From assembly GCA_964514235.1 (NCBI GenBank), contig CAZEPV010000005.1, positions 1 to 64,000 of the forward strand: DNA of 64,000 nt. The letters are read 5' to 3'. Shown here one piece after another: positions 43,261-52,107 of the stretch (position 1 is its first letter; every line of letters starts with the position of its first letter). This DNA is from JAAYRQ01 sp035647235. Its GTDB lineage: Bacteria > Bacillota > Syntrophomonadia > Syntrophomonadales > Syntrophomonadaceae. Position numbers and translations under genes: made by a program. The notes under the pieces were generated by a model. That model was not told the DNA's origin and searched no databases. It worked only from the letters and a program-made list of their open reading frames with translations.

Positions 43261-43557
43261 TTGCGCGTTTTTTTAAATGGAAAAGAAATGGCTTTTGTTG
43301 ATGGGGGATATGAATATGTTTTTGTCAAGCCCTATAAGAGGCACCAAGCAGAAACTATTAAACGGGATAATGGGGAATTACATATCCAGCTATACGATAA
43401 TGGGGTACAAATCAGAACCCTAGTCACTAAAAACGAAGTAAACACCCTAATCAATCGTGATGTGGTGGTAGATCGTAAGTATAATAAAGTATACATATTA
43501 GAAGCAGATACTAAGTATAGGGAAAATGAAGATGGATCTGTGCTTATAGAACAATAA
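43261..43557 (+). CDS. Hypothetical protein at the end of the pyr operon
   Basis: A 98-residue soluble protein, basic in its centre, beginning MRVFLNGKEMAFVDGGYEYV and rich in alternating strand-like segments; I recognise no family. TTG 43261 has AGGGGTGG 5 bp upstream and starts 10 bp after the pyrE stop, so it is likely cotranscribed with the pyr genes. The hydrolase gene follows 12 bp later. Nothing links it to pyrimidine synthesis except position. Confidence 0.65.
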   Translation: MRVFLNGKEMAFVDGGYEYVFVKPYKRHQAETIKRDNGELHIQLYDNGVQIRTLVTKNEVNTLINRDVVVDRKYNKVYILEADTKYRENEDGSVLIEQ

Positions 43558-43569
43558 GGGGAGGAGATT

Positions 43570-44322
43570 ATGCAAAAACATGTGATAACTTCATCTGCAG
43601 GTAAAAAGTTAGCCTTAATATCCAAAATGCCAGCTGGAAAACCAAATTTTGTTGTTATTGCTTGCCACGGATTTATGGGGGGCAAGGAAAATCGGGGCTG
43701 GATTAATATATTAGCAGACAAGTTGGGACCTTTAAATTTTGGCTTAGTGGCCTTCGACTTTGCTGGTTCTGGAGAAAGTGAAGGGGAATTTGCCAGAATT
43801 ACCTTGACTAGACAAAGCAAGGACTTAAAAGATGTAATCACCTATGTAAGCAAAAATTACAAGGCACCTTTAATTCTCTTAGGGCGTAGTTTCGGTGGGA
43901 GTACAATTTTAGCTGGAGGAAATCTGCTAGATGAAGTAGTAGGATACATACTTTGGGCTACCCCCGTTTTTTTACGGGAGACTTTTTCCACCATAATGCC
44001 AAATGAATATAGCAAAATGCTTCAAGGCCATACTGTTACTATAGTAGAGGAGGGCCAAGAAATCACCATTGCACCTGATTTCGCCATAGATTTGGAAAAA
44101 CATAATATGGACCAATATTTATTAAACATAGGAAAGAAGCCTATAATGGTAATACATGGAGATGCAGATATAGTGGTTAGTCCCGCTAATGCTAAATACA
44201 TAAAGGAAAAGCTACCCCATGCCCAAGTTCATGTGGTTGAAGGTGCTGACCATAGTTTCGCTGGGCATGAAATGCATAGAATAGAATTAACTGTTGAATG
44301 GTTAAAAAAAGTATTTTGTTAA
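43570..44322 (+). CDS. Alpha/beta hydrolase
   Basis: A 250-residue hydrolase, probably a cytoplasmic esterase or acyl-transfer-like enzyme. The HG motif is in ACHGFMGGKE. The nucleophile elbow is GRSFGGS (about 99-105), the acid is in GDADIVV and the His in GADHSFAG. All triad residues are present. Substrate unknown. Its stop shares the bases TTAA with the stop of the convergent rqcH. Confidence 0.88.
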   Translation: MQKHVITSSAGKKLALISKMPAGKPNFVVIACHGFMGGKENRGWINILADKLGPLNFGLVAFDFAGSGESEGEFARITLTRQSKDLKDVITYVSKNYKAPLILLGRSFGGSTILAGGNLLDEVVGYILWATPVFLRETFSTIMPNEYSKMLQGHTVTIVEEGQEITIAPDFAIDLEKHNMDQYLLNIGKKPIMVIHGDADIVVSPANAKYIKEKLPHAQVHVVEGADHSFAGHEMHRIELTVEWLKKVFC

Positions 44323-46097
44323 GCATCTTCTGCAGAGCTGACTAGTCCCAATATATTAGGAGATTGAGGTTCGACTAAGATGGTCCTAAAATTATCGTAA
44401 ATTACCATACCAGGCTTAGCTCCTTTGGGTTTTCTCACATTACTTCTAAGGGTATAATCAACGGGTACTTTGGTAGAGTTTTGGGCTTTACTATAGTAAG
44501 CTGCCAGCCCAGCTGCTTCCTCCAAGGTTGCCGTGGGGATTTTGGCATCTGATTTTAAGTCACCAGGTAATCTAATAATTACATGGGTGCCAGGAATTTT
44601 TTGTGTATGTAACCACAAATCATTTTTACTAGCCAATTTAAGAGTCAACCAATCATTCTGGCGGTTGTTTTTGCCCACCAATATCTCCCAGCCATCAGAG
44701 GACATAAATTTGCGGGGCTTACTTTTGACAGTTGATTTTTTGGGGGTACTTTTACTTTTAAGATAGCCTTCTTTTTGTAATTCTTCAGTAATTTCATCTA
44801 AATCATTTAAATTATTTGCTTCTTGTATTGCGATTAAGATAGATTCTAGATAATTTATTTCTTGAAAATTTGTGGTCAATAATTTCTTTAGGTAAATTAA
44901 GGCATTACGACTTTTATTATAACTTTTAAAAAATCTTTGGGCATTTTGGTTCGGTGTATATCGGGGATCAAGTTCGATTTCCATAATATCACCCGTATAG
45001 TAATTCTCTAATTTTACATTAGTATCACCTTTTTTTAGTTTATAAAGGTTGGCAGTAATTATTTCCCCTTTTATTCTATATATATCGCTATCCTCGGCTC
45101 TAGCTAGGTCCGATTCTAAATGGAATTGCTTTTTATAGGCCCTATCCAATAGATTTTTTATTTGCCGATTCATATTAGTTTTTCTATTTTCTAGTTTTAC
45201 TAAATTTAACTTTATCTCATAAAAGAAATTACAAGTCTCATTCATAGAAACTACTTCCAGATATTTTGTATGGGGCAGATGTCGCAAAGGATACGGGGCT
45301 AGTTCTAAGGGTGTCTGGTTTCTGAAAATAATATTACCTATAATTTCACTCTTAGCAATAGTTTCTAATAAATTTATGACATAGTTGAAAATAGTAGTGA
45401 ATTCATATTCACCAGCCTCTTCTACTAACATATCTGGGTTAATACCAGCTAAAACACATATTTGTTCTGCAGAAAAGGGGCTGATGCCTGTTAAGGACTT
45501 ATATAGGGCGGACTTGATACTAGTATTACCTTGTCGCCACATATAATCTGCAAATTCAGCTACATCAGTATTAAATATATTGAGTTTATCTTGGGCTGGC
45601 GGTTCTATATATTCATAACCTGGCAATATTTCACGATAGGAACTAGTTTCACTACCGTATTTTTTTATAGCATCGATGATAGTCATGTTTTCAGGATTAA
45701 TTAGAATGATATTAGAATGTCTCCCCATAAATTCACATATCAAAACTTTAGTTTTTAATTCACGAAAATCGTCTAAGGCCTCTATATGAATATGGATAAT
45801 TCTATCAAAAGCCATCTGCTCGACTTTAACAATTTTGCCGCCTTCCAAATACTTACGCAATACCATGCAGAAAGTAGGAGGTTTGCTAGGATTGGCGGGT
45901 TTAGTGGTATTGATGTGTAATCTAGCCCATCTAGCATTAGCCGAAATTAAAAGTCTTAAACTTTTAGATTTTGCTGGTCTAATATTTATGCTCAATTCAT
46001 CTTTTTCAGGCTGATATATCTTATCAATTCTACTTCCTACTAATATATGATTTAGTTCCTTAGTTAAAGCTCTTATGGTTAAACCATCAAAAGGCAT
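44319..46097 (-). CDS. rqcH: Rqc2 homolog RqcH (NFACT family, formerly FbpA)
   Basis: A 592-residue ribosome rescue factor that binds obstructed 50S-peptidyl-tRNA complexes and adds alanine tails. The NFACT-N domain opens MPFDGLTIRALTKEL and contains SANARWARLHI. A coiled coil follows (about 280-430), then the NFACT-R domain (SSDGWEILVGKNNRQNDWLTLKLA, LWLHTQKIPGTHVII). Older annotation as fibronectin-binding protein is misleading. GGAGGGGATTT precedes the ATG. It overlaps the convergent hydrolase by 4 bp with no terminator between. Confidence 0.94.
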   Translation of the reverse strand: MPFDGLTIRALTKELNHILVGSRIDKIYQPEKDELSINIRPAKSKSLRLLISANARWARLHINTTKPANPSKPPTFCMVLRKYLEGGKIVKVEQMAFDRIIHIHIEALDDFRELKTKVLICEFMGRHSNIILINPENMTIIDAIKKYGSETSSYREILPGYEYIEPPAQDKLNIFNTDVAEFADYMWRQGNTSIKSALYKSLTGISPFSAEQICVLAGINPDMLVEEAGEYEFTTIFNYVINLLETIAKSEIIGNIIFRNQTPLELAPYPLRHLPHTKYLEVVSMNETCNFFYEIKLNLVKLENRKTNMNRQIKNLLDRAYKKQFHLESDLARAEDSDIYRIKGEIITANLYKLKKGDTNVKLENYYTGDIMEIELDPRYTPNQNAQRFFKSYNKSRNALIYLKKLLTTNFQEINYLESILIAIQEANNLNDLDEITEELQKEGYLKSKSTPKKSTVKSKPRKFMSSDGWEILVGKNNRQNDWLTLKLASKNDLWLHTQKIPGTHVIIRLPGDLKSDAKIPTATLEEAAGLAAYYSKAQNSTKVPVDYTLRSNVRKPKGAKPGMVIYDNFRTILVEPQSPNILGLVSSAEDA

Positions 46098-46124
46098 AAG
46101 AAATCCCCTCCTTTTTACATGAAG

Positions 46125-46153
46125 AGTATAACATTTTGAAAAAATGCTTACAA
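46125..46153 (-). promoter_or_regulatory. Promoter of rqcH
   Basis: On the minus strand TTGTAA (46153-46148), 17 bp, TATACT (46130-46125). It interleaves with the promoter of the divergent orphan gene. Confidence 0.5.
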
Positions 46154-46165
46154 ATTCGTTATATA
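46136..46165 (+). promoter_or_regulatory. Promoter of the 142-residue orphan gene
   Basis: TTGAAA (46136-46141), 18 bp, TATATA (46160-46165). Overlaps the opposite rqcH promoter, so polymerases would compete. Confidence 0.4.
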
Positions 46166-46234
46166 CTACTATCTACAAAAATACATAAAAAACATCATTA
46201 GATTAAAACTATTAAAAAATTAAGGAATGATTAT

Positions 46235-46663
46235 ATGTCCATACCTACTATTTTATATAGCAATATATTTGAACAGGTCTTAGCTATCGAATTATGTAAA
46301 AAAGAACTGAGTAAGAAAATGTTACTTTTTAAGGAAGCCAAGCAAAGACAAAGATATATTTATTCTTTTTTAAATTATGATGTAAATAAACATGAGTTAT
46401 TAGAACATGCTGCCCTTATAGCTTATCAACATAATGAAAAAGAGGTCTTGGATAGAATAAGCAGATTCTATGCAGATAATCCCGAGGAAAATATTATTGA
46501 ATCCATACGTCAAGAAATGAAACTGGCTAAGTCTCTAAATTTTGTAGTGCAAAAACAAATTAATTATCCGCAAAGGTTAAGTTTTGTGGAAAAAAGAAAA
46601 TTGAGTGACATTAATAAATATGTACTAGAACAAGCACGGGCATATATGAGGGTAAACAAATAA
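46235..46663 (+). CDS. Hypothetical helical protein
   Basis: A 142-residue, mostly helical, basic soluble protein starting MSIPTILYSNIFEQVLAIELC; I recognise no family and see no motif. A weak ribosome site (AAGGA) lies about 9 bp before ATG 46235. It has its own divergent promoter and ends in a hairpin, so it appears monocistronic. Base use is as AT-rich as its neighbours. Confidence 0.68.
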   Translation: MSIPTILYSNIFEQVLAIELCKKELSKKMLLFKEAKQRQRYIYSFLNYDVNKHELLEHAALIAYQHNEKEVLDRISRFYADNPEENIIESIRQEMKLAKSLNFVVQKQINYPQRLSFVEKRKLSDINKYVLEQARAYMRVNK

Positions 46664-46688
46664 GCGGAAAAAGTCCTTTTCCCGCTTA
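46661..46688. terminator. Hairpin between convergent genes
   Basis: TAAGCGG-AAAA pairs with TTTT-CCCGCTTA around a short loop, with one bulged base. The left arm includes the stop codon of the orphan gene. The T run is weak on both strands; it fits the minus-strand stress-protein transcript slightly better. Confidence 0.5.
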
Positions 46689-46707
46689 TAGTTTAAGGGA
46701 CATAAGA

Positions 46708-47145
46708 TTATTTGATTACTAAGACGGGTACATTAACCAATCTAGTCACTCTATCAGTTACACTTCCTAAGGCTAGCTCTTGGAATTTATTAAGTTTCCT
46801 ACTGCCCATTATAATTAAATCAAATTCACCTTCGTTATCTATTACATCTAAGATTAATGAGGCTGGGTCGCCTCCGGCTCTTTTTATAGTACAGGGGATC
46901 TTGTTTTCAATAAATTCAGCTTCGAAACCCTTGAGAATTATTAATGAAGCAGCCCTTTTTTCATCTAGTTTTTCCCGATAAGAAAGCTTGGTAACATCTA
47001 AGTCACTAGTACTATAAACATTAAATATTGTAATCTTTTCTATTACCCCAGCTTGGGCAAGTTCGATAGTCTTCTTTACAGCTCTTTCAGATTGCTCAGA
47101 ATTATCAACAGCCAGCAATACATTTTTGAAGACAGCAGTTGCCAT
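46708..47145 (-). CDS. Universal stress protein (UspA family)
   Basis: A 145-residue nucleotide-binding protein. It opens FKNVLLAVDNSEQSERAV; the ATP-binding signature G-x2-G-x9-G-(S/T) is represented by GSRKLN...LGSVTDRV (about 110-130) and ends VPVLVIK. Met 47145 has AAAGGAGGGAA 5 bp upstream, so the ten extra residues of a longer frame are rejected. Probably made under starvation or stress; target unknown. Confidence 0.92.
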   Translation of the reverse strand: MATAVFKNVLLAVDNSEQSERAVKKTIELAQAGVIEKITIFNVYSTSDLDVTKLSYREKLDEKRAASLIILKGFEAEFIENKIPCTIKRAGGDPASLILDVIDNEGEFDLIIMGSRKLNKFQELALGSVTDRVTRLVNVPVLVIK

Positions 47146-47204
47146 TACTATTCCCTCCTTTAATATAGAAATCATAAATATTTTCCAATAATTTTATAAG
47201 TTCA

Positions 47205-47232
47205 ATTATAACAAACTTGACTATGGACTCAA
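47205..47232 (-). promoter_or_regulatory. Promoter of the universal stress protein gene
   Basis: On the minus strand TTGAGT (47232-47227), 16 bp, perfect TATAAT (47210-47205). Confidence 0.5.
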
Positions 47233-47277
47233 AATATATAAAACTAGATTTTAAGATAATTTTGGAGGTAATTATAT

Positions 47278-48078
47278 ATGCCAGCAACAATTCGGGTAAT
47301 AATAACGGGGGTTTTAGGGAAAATGGGTGTGGAGACTGCCCAGGCTATTATTAAGGCAAAAGACATGGAATTAGTAGGGGCAGTAGATGTAAGGGGTAAA
47401 AATGAGCCTATTTCTACCATTGCTCCAGGTGGAAAACATGATATTTTAATACAAAATGATCTGGACTTTGTTTTGGAAGATACTAAGCCCGATATAATGA
47501 TTGATTTTACTAATCCGCAAGCTGTTTTCAATAATGCCAAGACTGCTTTAAACCACTGTGTTACCTGTATTATAGGTACAACTGGATTAAATGAAATAGA
47601 AATCAGGCAACTAGAGAAGATGGCCCTGGAAAAGGAAGTTGGCATAGCTATAATTCCAAATTTCGCTATTGGGGCTGTATTAATGATGAAATTTGCCAAA
47701 GAGGCTGCAGAGTATTTCCCAGATGTAGAGATAATAGAAATGCATCACGACCAGAAAATGGATGCCCCCTCTGGCACAGCTATTAAGACCGCTGAAATGA
47801 TAAGTGAGAAAAGGACTAAACAGATACCGAAAAATATCGGAGAGTATGAAAAAATAGCGGGTAGTCGCGGGGGGGATGTTAATCAAATTAGGATACATAG
47901 TGTTAGGCTACCAGGTTTTGTGGCCCACCAAGAAGTAATATTCGGAGGAATTGGACAAAGTCTTAGGATTAAACATGACTCTATAGATAGAATTGGATTT
48001 ATGCCTGGGGTTACTATGGTTATAAGAAAAATGATAAAAGAAAAAGGTTTAATTTATGGCATGGAGGACCTCATGTAA
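47278..48078 (+). CDS. dapB: 4-hydroxy-tetrahydrodipicolinate reductase
   Basis: A 266-residue enzyme of diaminopimelate and lysine synthesis. The NAD(P) motif is ITGVLGKMG, IGTTGLNEIE follows, and the substrate site is in EMHHDQKMDAPSGTA. ATG 47278 follows GGAGG. It stands one gene before the dipicolinate operon but is separated by a strong terminator, so flux to cell wall and lysine versus spore dipicolinate can be controlled apart. Confidence 0.96.
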   Translation: MPATIRVIITGVLGKMGVETAQAIIKAKDMELVGAVDVRGKNEPISTIAPGGKHDILIQNDLDFVLEDTKPDIMIDFTNPQAVFNNAKTALNHCVTCIIGTTGLNEIEIRQLEKMALEKEVGIAIIPNFAIGAVLMMKFAKEAAEYFPDVEIIEMHHDQKMDAPSGTAIKTAEMISEKRTKQIPKNIGEYEKIAGSRGGDVNQIRIHSVRLPGFVAHQEVIFGGIGQSLRIKHDSIDRIGFMPGVTMVIRKMIKEKGLIYGMEDLM

Positions 48079-48123
48079 ATATAAAGCTTATAAACAGAAA
48101 ATTGCAAAAAAGTGTCAACAAGT

Positions 48124-48151
48124 AAAAGCGGGAACAAACCCCCGCTTTTTT
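48124..48151 (+). terminator. Rho-independent terminator after dapB
   Basis: AAAAGCGGG (48124-48132) with CCCGCTTTT (48141-48149), 8-nt loop, then T. Confidence 0.9.
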
Positions 48152-48162
48152 GTGCGTACAAG

Positions 48163-48191
48163 CACCACTATAAACCAAAAGACATATACTG
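48163..48191 (+). promoter_or_regulatory. Possible SigmaK-like promoter of the dpaA operon
   Basis: CACC (48163-48166), 16 bp, CATATACTG (48183-48191). The Bacillus SigmaK consensus is MACM, 16-17 bp, CATANNNTA; only the last base differs. The Bacillus orthologous operon is SigmaK-dependent. A short motif, so chance is possible. Confidence 0.35.
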
Positions 48192-48233
48192 CTATTAATT
48201 GCAGCTAATTTATATTTATAAGGGGGATTATTA

Positions 48234-49148
48234 GTGGATGCAGTATTTTCTGAATTTAAAATTGCTGTGGTAGGTGGTGATGAACGCGAACTAGTATTAA
48301 TTTCTGAACTGGTAAAGATGGGGGCTAGAGTTACGGTTGCTGGATTTCCTAGGGAAAAAATAGATAAAAGGGCTTTTTATGCAGATTCAGTGGAAGAAGC
48401 GTGTAACAAGACAGATGTGCTCATACTTCCAGTACCAGGTACTAGTGCAGCCAGAGTAATTAGGGCAGTATATGCTGGTGAACAATTGGAATTAACTGAA
48501 AAAGCCATTAGTAGTTTATCTGAAAATGCTGTAATTATTATAGGTTCGGCCCACCCATATTTGAAAGAATGGGCTTATAAATATAATTATAAAATATTAG
48601 AAATTATAGAATTGGATGAATTCGCCATTCTTAATTCAATTCCGACCGCTGAGGGGGCTATACAAATTGCAATGGAAGAAACACTTATAACAATCCATGG
48701 CAGCCAAACCTGTATTATTGGTTTTGGTCGTGTAGGCCTAACTTTGGCTAGAAGTTTAATGGCCTTAGGCTCTAAGGTTACAATCATCAGCAATTATGAA
48801 AGCGAAAAGGCAAGGGCATATGAAATGGGTTGTAAGGTTGATAGTTTAGAAAAATTACCCGATGTTTTGAATAAAATAGACATTTGTTTTAATACGGTTC
48901 CCCATATGGTGCTAAATAAAAACAGCTTAAAACATAGCCACCAAGATTTGATAATAATTGATTTAGCCACCCAACCTGGTGGAACTGATTTTGAAGTTAC
49001 AAATAAATTAGGGATAAAAGCAATATTAGCTCCAGGTCTTCCAGGTAAAGTTGCACCAATTTCAGCAGGAAAAATTCTAGCAAATGTAATACCCCACCTA
49101 ATTATCAAAGAGATGTCTAAGTTAGAAAGGAATTTACTTTTAGGATAA
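48234..49148 (+). CDS. dpaA: Dipicolinate synthase subunit A
   Basis: A 304-residue NAD-binding subunit that, with DpaB, oxidises the DapA product to dipicolinate in the mother cell for the spore core. IAVVGGDERELVLISEL at the start and the second Rossmann motif CIIGFGRVGLTLARSL (about 160-175) are as in SpoVFA. GTG 48234 follows AGGGGGA. Its presence is strong evidence for true endospores. Confidence 0.94.
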   Translation: MDAVFSEFKIAVVGGDERELVLISELVKMGARVTVAGFPREKIDKRAFYADSVEEACNKTDVLILPVPGTSAARVIRAVYAGEQLELTEKAISSLSENAVIIIGSAHPYLKEWAYKYNYKILEIIELDEFAILNSIPTAEGAIQIAMEETLITIHGSQTCIIGFGRVGLTLARSLMALGSKVTIISNYESEKARAYEMGCKVDSLEKLPDVLNKIDICFNTVPHMVLNKNSLKHSHQDLIIIDLATQPGGTDFEVTNKLGIKAILAPGLPGKVAPISAGKILANVIPHLIIKEMSKLERNLLLG

Positions 49149-49166
49149 TGGGAGGTGTTTTAAGGG

Positions 49167-49772
49167 GTGTATAGAGTGCAACAAACCCGGTTAGAAGGAA
49201 TTAAAATTGGTACAGTATTGACAGGTTCGCATTGTACAATTGGCGATGTTTTGCCGCAGTTGAAAATCCTAAAAGGGGAAGGTGCGGAGATTATTCCTAT
49301 TTTTTCTTTTACAGTAGATGAAACTGATAATAGGTTTTATCAGGCTGATGAAGTAAAAAGGCTAGTTACCCAACTAACTGAGCATCCCATAATTAATACT
49401 ATTGTAGGTGCAGAACCTATTGGTCCACAAAAATTATTAGATCTAGTTATCATTGCGCCCGCAACCGGCAACACTATCGCTAAATTAGCCAATGGTATTG
49501 CCGATACGCCAGCATTAATGGCTGCGAAGGCGCAATTGAGGAATCAAAGACCAGTAGTAATAGCAGTATCTAGCAATGATGCTCTCAGTTTGAATGCCAA
49601 AAATATAGGTACACTTCTAAACATGAAAAATATATATTTTGTCCCATTCAGACAAGATAATCCAATGGCAAAATCCAATTCCTTAGTAGCCAAGATGGAA
49701 AAAATCCCCGATACAATTGTGCAGGCATTACAAGGAAAACAGATTCAACCTCTTGTTTTAGGTCCCAGCTAG
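49167..49772 (+). CDS. dpaB: Dipicolinate synthase subunit B
   Basis: A 201-residue flavoprotein-fold subunit (SpoVFB). IGTVLTGSHCTIGDVLPQL opens it, and IIAPATGNTIAKLANGIADTPALMA is the family block. GTG 49167 has GGGAGGTG 9 bp upstream; GTG 49176 with AAGGGG upstream is an equal alternative. Directly after dpaA. Confidence 0.94.
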   Translation: MYRVQQTRLEGIKIGTVLTGSHCTIGDVLPQLKILKGEGAEIIPIFSFTVDETDNRFYQADEVKRLVTQLTEHPIINTIVGAEPIGPQKLLDLVIIAPATGNTIAKLANGIADTPALMAAKAQLRNQRPVVIAVSSNDALSLNAKNIGTLLNMKNIYFVPFRQDNPMAKSNSLVAKMEKIPDTIVQALQGKQIQPLVLGPS

Positions 49773-49839
49773 TTCTTGAGCCTAATATAGCTATTGTGGT
49801 ACAATACCCTTTAGATAAATTTTTCAGGAGGTCGTTCTA

Positions 49840-50856
49840 GTGTCACAAGGGATAAGATTAGCAATAGTAGGAGCAACCGGAGCGGTAGGCCAAGAGATGA
49901 TGCAGATTTTGGCCGAAAGAAATTTTCCCATTAAAGAATTAATTTGTTTAGCCGCTCCTTCTGAAGCTGGAACTAAATTAACATTTAAAGGTGAAGAAAT
50001 TACGGTTAGGGGTGCTGATGAAGGGGCATTTAAAAATGCTGATGTGGCACTTTTTGCGGTTGAAACTGAAATTAGTAAAATGTTAGCCCCACTTGCAAAT
50101 AAACACGATTGTGTAGTAATTGACAATAGTAATGCATTTCGCTTAATTGATGAAGTACCTTTAGTAGTCCCCGAGGTCAATGCTAGGGATATTAATAATC
50201 ATAAGGGTATTATCTCCAGCCCTAATTGTTCGACTATTTTAATGGTTGTGGCCATAAATCCCATCCACGAAAAATTCGGGCTCGAAAGGGTTATAGTTTC
50301 GACCTATCAGGCAGTATCTGGGGCTGGTAAAGCAGGTTTGGATGAATTGAATATTCAGACTCAGGCTCATTTTGCAAATGAAAAAAAGGACCCCCAAGTA
50401 TTTCAATATCCTATAGCTTTTAATTTAATTCCCCATATTGATGTTTTCGTAGAGCAAGATTATACTAAGGAAGAAATGAAAATGGTCCACGAGACTAGGA
50501 AGATTATGCATGCACCTGGGCTTAGAATCTCAGCTACTGCAGTGAGAGTGCCTGTATATAGAAGTCACTCTGAATCGATCAACTTAGATTTAAAAAAGCC
50601 TGCCTCGGTGACTGAAATTAAAGAGTTATTTAAAAATGCACCTGGCATAATAGTCCAAGACGATATTGCTAACAATATCTATCCTATGCCTTTGTATGCT
50701 GCCAATACTGATGAGGTCTTTGTAGGAAGGATTAGGCAGGATATATCAAATGATAATTCGATTGCCTTGTGGGTAGTAGCAGACCAAATAAGGAAAGGTG
50801 CCGCAACTAATACGATACAAATAGCTGAGATGCTTGTGGATAGAAACCTTTATTAA
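49840..50856 (+). CDS. asd: Aspartate-semialdehyde dehydrogenase
   Basis: A 338-residue enzyme reducing aspartyl phosphate. The NADP loop is IVGATGAVGQEM; the nucleophile Cys130 is in SSPNCSTI, with QAVSGAG and the RVPVYRSHSES His segment after it. GTG 49840 follows AGGAGG. It supplies semialdehyde to dapA in the same operon. Confidence 0.96.
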   Translation: MSQGIRLAIVGATGAVGQEMMQILAERNFPIKELICLAAPSEAGTKLTFKGEEITVRGADEGAFKNADVALFAVETEISKMLAPLANKHDCVVIDNSNAFRLIDEVPLVVPEVNARDINNHKGIISSPNCSTILMVVAINPIHEKFGLERVIVSTYQAVSGAGKAGLDELNIQTQAHFANEKKDPQVFQYPIAFNLIPHIDVFVEQDYTKEEMKMVHETRKIMHAPGLRISATAVRVPVYRSHSESINLDLKKPASVTEIKELFKNAPGIIVQDDIANNIYPMPLYAANTDEVFVGRIRQDISNDNSIALWVVADQIRKGAATNTIQIAEMLVDRNLY

Positions 50857-50872
50857 AAGAAGGTGTTTTTAC

Positions 50873-52087
50873 TTGAAAATTACCGTCCAAAAATATGGCG
50901 GATCCTCATTAGCTAATTTTGATAGCAGAAGACAAGTGTGTAATATTATAAGGGATACTCTTAAAAAGGACACACTTGTTGTTATTGTAGTATCTGCAAT
51001 TGGTAGGGACAACGACCCTTATGCTACTGATACCTTAATCAATTTAGGTAAATCTATCAATCCTCAAATTGCTAAAAGAGAACTAGATTATTTAATGGCA
51101 TGTGGGGAAACAATATCTGGGGTTATACTAGCATCCCAATTATCCTTGTATGATATAAAGGCTCAATTTCTTACTGGTGAACAAGCTGGTATTGTAACAG
51201 ATGGCAATCACGGCGATGCCCATATTCTTTATGTAAACAAACAAAAGATTTTAGACCTGTTAAAAAAGGATATAGTACCTGTAGTAGCGGGTTTTCAAGG
51301 GGTTAGTGAGAGTGGTGAATTGACTACCTTAGGTAGAGGGGGTAGCGATACTACAGCTAGTGCTCTAGGTGTAGCATTAAATGCTCAAATGATAGATATT
51401 TTTACTGATGTGGCTGGAGTTATGACAGCTGATCCCCGAATTGTCGATAATGCCCGACTTTTAGACACCATTACCTATAATGAAATTTGCCAAATGGCCA
51501 GGGAAGGTGCTAAAATAGTTCATCCACGCGCGATTGAAATTGCCATGCGGGGTGGGATCCCACTTAGGATTCAACCGACTTTTGGTGATTCGCCGGGTAC
51601 TTTAGTTACTAATTATATATCAACAACCGATGATACGAGGGTGATAAAGGATACGCTTGTAACGGGTGTAACCCATGCATCTGATTTAACCCAATTTAAA
51701 ATAAATAGTAAATCCGAAGACAAGGACGAATTGCTTATATTTAAGTCACTAGCTAAAGCAAATATTAGCGTAGATTTTATTAATATCGGCACTAACAATA
51801 TAATGTTTACAGTTCCTACAGAACTAACTGCAAGGACTCTTGAAGTTTTAAAAAGTATAGAAATAGTGCCAGAATTAGAATCTAATTGTGCCAAAGTGGC
51901 TATAGTGGGGGCAGCTATGACGGGAATACCAGGAGTGATGGCTCGAGTGGTAGAGGCCCTTTGTGAACAAGATATTCCCATAATGCAATCTGGGGATTCA
52001 TATACCAATATTTGGTGTTTAATTAAGGAAGAGCATATGGTATTAGCAGTTAAGGCACTGCATGATAAATTTGAACTAGGTAAATAA
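50873..52087 (+). CDS. lysC: Aspartate kinase
   Basis: A 404-residue aspartokinase with the kinase domain (MKITVQKYGGSSLA start, GRGGSDTTASALG substrate site) and C-terminal ACT pair (about 265-404) for feedback control. In Bacillus the same position holds dapG, the diaminopimelate-sensitive isozyme, so dapG is an equally good name. TTG 50873 has AGAAGGTG about 8 bp upstream; the frame continues back into asd without a ribosome site. Confidence 0.94.
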   Translation: MKITVQKYGGSSLANFDSRRQVCNIIRDTLKKDTLVVIVVSAIGRDNDPYATDTLINLGKSINPQIAKRELDYLMACGETISGVILASQLSLYDIKAQFLTGEQAGIVTDGNHGDAHILYVNKQKILDLLKKDIVPVVAGFQGVSESGELTTLGRGGSDTTASALGVALNAQMIDIFTDVAGVMTADPRIVDNARLLDTITYNEICQMAREGAKIVHPRAIEIAMRGGIPLRIQPTFGDSPGTLVTNYISTTDDTRVIKDTLVTGVTHASDLTQFKINSKSEDKDELLIFKSLAKANISVDFINIGTNNIMFTVPTELTARTLEVLKSIEIVPELESNCAKVAIVGAAMTGIPGVMARVVEALCEQDIPIMQSGDSYTNIWCLIKEEHMVLAVKALHDKFELGK

Positions 52088-52107
52088 GATATTGGTGGTG
52101 TTAAATA

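Noticed and set aside
44319..46097. Fibronectin-binding surface adhesin
   Set aside because: The protein has no signal peptide or anchor and has the NFACT-N, coiled-coil and NFACT-R layout of RqcH.
47146..47277. Lysine riboswitch before dapB
   Set aside because: The gap is only about 130 bp, holds a divergent promoter, and none of the conserved L-box segments is visible.
48079..48233. Lysine riboswitch before the dpaA operon
   Set aside because: The stretch holds a simple terminator and a short promoter-like motif; too short for the riboswitch fold.
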